Positions 61,651 to 64,000 of a DNA stretch of 64,000 nucleotides are shown here, in pieces. The translations under genes and the position numbers were made by a program. Location of the stretch: positions 62,001 to 126,000 of the forward strand of contig JACNJW010000053.1 in the NCBI GenBank assembly GCA_014382365.1, written 5' to 3'. How positions within the stretch are numbered: position 1 is the first letter of the stretch; each line of letters opens with the position of its first letter. The notes under the pieces were generated by a model. It ran no database searches and had not been told where the DNA came from. It worked only from the letters and a program-made list of their open reading frames with translations. Origin of the DNA: SAR324 cluster bacterium (GTDB lineage Bacteria; SAR324; NAC60-12).

Positions 61651-62001
61651 ATGAGATATACAATCTACCATAACCCAAAGTGCAGTAAGTGCAGAGCAAC
61701 ACTGGAGATTTTACATAATAAAGGTGTTGAACCGACAATAATTGAGTATTTGAAGAATTCGCCTTCAAAAGAAGAATTGGAGGAAATTATTCAAAAATTG
61801 AATATTCAGCCGTCAGAGTTAATACGATTCAAAGAGGAAAAAGCAAAAGAGTTGGGGATTTCTGCCACTGACGATTTGACTCAGGATCAATGGCTGGTGA
61901 TCATGACAAATAATCCGGTTTTGATTGAAAGACCGATTGTCATTTCTGAAAATGGTGCTGTGATAGGCCGTCCTCCGGAAAATGTACTGGCTTTGTTTTA
62001 A
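61651..62001 (+). CDS. ArsC/Spx-family arsenate-reductase-like protein
   Basis: This encodes 116 residues of the thioredoxin-fold ArsC family (YfgD type). YHNPKCSKCRATLEIL carries the reactive Cys in HNPxCSK and a second Cys two residues on (CSKC), where most relatives have CSKSR. RFKEEKAKELG, DQWLVIMTNNPVLIERPIVI and GRPPENVLALF are the conserved remainder including the cis-proline loop. Glutaredoxin-linked arsenate reduction is the family's best-known reaction, but no ars operon partner is present and Spx-like or other redox roles remain possible. Confidence 0.88.
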   Translation: MRYTIYHNPKCSKCRATLEILHNKGVEPTIIEYLKNSPSKEELEEIIQKLNIQPSELIRFKEEKAKELGISATDDLTQDQWLVIMTNNPVLIERPIVISENGAVIGRPPENVLALF

Positions 62002-62139
62002 TAAATGCTTAAGGGCAAGGGCTAGGTACAAGATTGAAAATCACCCCTGGATTCCGTGTCTACGCTCAGCTTCGCCCTGAATTAAACAGCTTTAGGACTT
62101 TTCAAGAGACCCTCATTATTCGGCTTTTAGAAAATGATT

Positions 62140-63474
62140 TCATTTTTGCTGCAAACGTTTTGCTTCACGGTGGTGATCGAGCTTTAATTGCTTTAAATCA
62201 AGTCCAGGAATTTGTCCGTCCTCCACAATCCATTTTCCGGCCACCATCACACTATCTGCTTGATGTGCACCACAAATCACAAGGGCAGCCAGAGGATCTC
62301 CGTATCCCGAAAATCGCAATTCGTCCAGCTTGAACAAGGCCAAATCAGCCTGCATTCCTACCGCGATTCGCCCCAGTTCAGCTCGCCCTAAAACATTTGC
62401 TCCACCTGAAGTGGCCCAGCGTAGGGCATCTATGTGTGTAACTTGTGAACCGCTTTGTAACCGCTGAAGCAAAAAAGCCTGCCGGACTTCCTGCATTAAA
62501 TTTGAAGAATCATTTGAAGCAGAACCGTCGACGCCAAGTCCAACCTCAACTCCGGCCTTTTCCAAATCCGGAACACGGCAGATTCCGGACGAAAGCACCA
62601 TATTTGAAGAGGGACAATGTGAGATTCCGGTTTTTGCTGCAGCAAGTTTTTGAATTTCTTCATCGGTAAAATGAATACCGTGTGCCAGCCAAGTTTGATT
62701 ATCTAACCAGCCAACTTGCTCCAAGTAATCCAAAGGACGGCTGCCGATTGTTTCCAGACAGAAGCTGTTTTCATCCTCAGTTTCAGCCAGATGGGTGTGC
62801 AGCAGAACTTGATGTGTTTTTGCCAGCTTTGCACTTTCACGCATTACAGTTTCCGAAACTGAAAAGGGTGAACAGGGAGCGAGTGCGATTTGTGTCATTG
62901 CCCCTTCCTCAGAGTTGTGATACTGCTGAATCAGACGTTCACTGTCTGCCAAAATTTCATCACATGTCTGCACAACCGAATCCGGAGGCAAGCCTCCGTC
63001 TTTTTCTGAGCAGTCCATGGATCCGCGACAGAGCACGACTCTAATTCCCAAATTTTTGGCTTCATCAATCTGAAAATCTATAGCATTTTCCAGTCCTGAG
63101 GGAAAGACGTAATGATGATCTGAAGCAGTGGTACAGCCGGAAAGCAATAATTCTGCTAGCGCAAGACGTGTTCCAACCCTCAGAGCTTCAGGTGTCAATC
63201 CGGCCCAAAGCGGATAAAGCGTTTTGAGCCACGGGAATAATTCTTTGTTCAGTGCCTGAGGATAAACTCGGGTGAGGGTTTGGTAAAAATGATGATGCAG
63301 ATTGATCAATCCCGGCAGAACGACATGTTGGCTGGCATCAACAACAGAATCATATTCGGCAGAAGGTTGTCTCCCGGATGGGACTAGTTCTATGATGCAG
63401 TTTCCTTCCACCAGAATCCCACCTCCGGCATTCTCCGCCAGAATGCTGAGTGGATTTTTGAGCCAAATTTTCAT
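62140..63474 (-). CDS. Amidohydrolase, 8-oxoguanine deaminase-like
   Basis: This encodes 444 residues of the cytosine-deaminase-like amidohydrolase group. It has the metal-ligand HxH region LPGLINLHHHFYQTL (53-67, His60-62), then ASDHHYVFPSG, LLHTHLAETEDENSF (third metal His), WLAHGIHFTDEEI (fourth) and GLGVDGSASNDSSNLMQEVR with the catalytic Asp. The pattern matches 8-oxoguanine deaminase/hydroxydechloroatrazine hydrolase relatives. Deamination of 8-oxoguanine would give urate, linking it to the urate genes at the other end of the window. That link is inference. Confidence 0.85.
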   Translation of the reverse strand: MKIWLKNPLSILAENAGGGILVEGNCIIELVPSGRQPSAEYDSVVDASQHVVLPGLINLHHHFYQTLTRVYPQALNKELFPWLKTLYPLWAGLTPEALRVGTRLALAELLLSGCTTASDHHYVFPSGLENAIDFQIDEAKNLGIRVVLCRGSMDCSEKDGGLPPDSVVQTCDEILADSERLIQQYHNSEEGAMTQIALAPCSPFSVSETVMRESAKLAKTHQVLLHTHLAETEDENSFCLETIGSRPLDYLEQVGWLDNQTWLAHGIHFTDEEIQKLAAAKTGISHCPSSNMVLSSGICRVPDLEKAGVEVGLGVDGSASNDSSNLMQEVRQAFLLQRLQSGSQVTHIDALRWATSGGANVLGRAELGRIAVGMQADLALFKLDELRFSGYGDPLAALVICGAHQADSVMVAGKWIVEDGQIPGLDLKQLKLDHHREAKRLQQK

Positions 63475-63702
63475 AACATTGCTAATATTTACTGCAACTG
63501 AGTTTTTGTTTGTTCTAGAGTTTATTAGTCAATTGAGCTTAGATATTATGGCTGAAGTTTCAAGCTTTACGCGTTTAAATTAAGTATAATTGCTGCTGAA
63601 TTTTGCAGGCGAAGTTATTGCCTTCAGAATGAGATTGATTGATTAAACAATAAATATATACTGAATGCTGCTAATCAAGAGGCCATTCATCATTAATATT
63701 AA

Positions 63703-64000
<298 letters not shown>

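Noticed and set aside
62002..62139. Short G/C-rich segment with CTGGATTCC and CAGCTTCGCC motifs
   Set aside because: It resembles parts of the palindromic repeat but cannot be aligned as a complete element with terminal repeats, so no repeat is claimed.

Overview
The window looks like chromosomal DNA of a low-to-moderate-GC Gram-negative bacterium. Support comes from secreted beta-barrel-like proteins, mreCD-mrdA, O-antigen ligase, MltG, flagellar rod genes and a sigma54 activator. The gene mix suggests a proteobacterium-like lineage of the deltaproteobacterial/SAR324 type. That placement is inference from gene content only.

Layout. (1) 1-3282 is purine catabolism: start of an allantoicase gene, allantoinase puuE, membrane urate hydroxylase puuD with a cytochrome c tail, 5-hydroxyisourate hydrolase and OHCU decarboxylase. 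An 8-oxoguanine deaminase-like amidohydrolase at 62140-63474 belongs to the same theme. (2) 3490-14039 is one long minus-strand run: an uncharacterised charged protein, NtrC-like activator, hisE, an OYE-family oxidoreductase, ridA, homoserine dehydrogenase, mreC, mreD, mrdA, maf and a probable outer-membrane protein. (3) 14231-36438 is mixed housekeeping and transport: two tandem Na+/H+ antiporter paralogues, a TraB-family protein, several ABC systems, mltG, a solitary rplC with its own promoter, leader hairpin and terminator, flavin and quinone oxidoreductases, ogt, an MFS carrier, O-antigen ligase, gpsA and argH. (4) 36603-42028 holds flgB-flgC-fliE without the usual continuation, then a cupin, aspS, ddl and trmL. 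(5) 42164-59666 is a large cobalamin (corrin ring) cluster: cbiX, cobH, cobL, cobI, a cbiG-cobJ fusion, cobM, cobK, cbiD, cobA, pduO and cobN. It is interrupted by a broken GxxExxY cassette with inverted-repeat ends and by an RND/MMPL exporter. (6) 59667-62001 is accessory: a Phd/RelE-type toxin-antitoxin pair preceded by operator-like iterons, two GNAT acetyltransferases with integron-like junctions, and an ArsC-family protein. The window ends inside cobT.

How it fits together. The B12 genes combine anaerobic-type steps (CbiX, CbiD, CbiG) with a CobN-like late chelatase and a PduO adenosyltransferase. Amidation and most lower-ligand genes are not in the window, apart from the start of cobT. 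Intergenic spacers carry two families of short non-coding inverted-repeat elements (MITE-like), with at least five copies. No rRNA, tRNA, CRISPR array, transposase or convincing riboswitch was seen. The most unusual items are the broken GxxExxY cassette whose right repeat supplies the only plausible cobI start codon, the stand-alone L3 gene, and the iterons at the toxin-antitoxin promoter.
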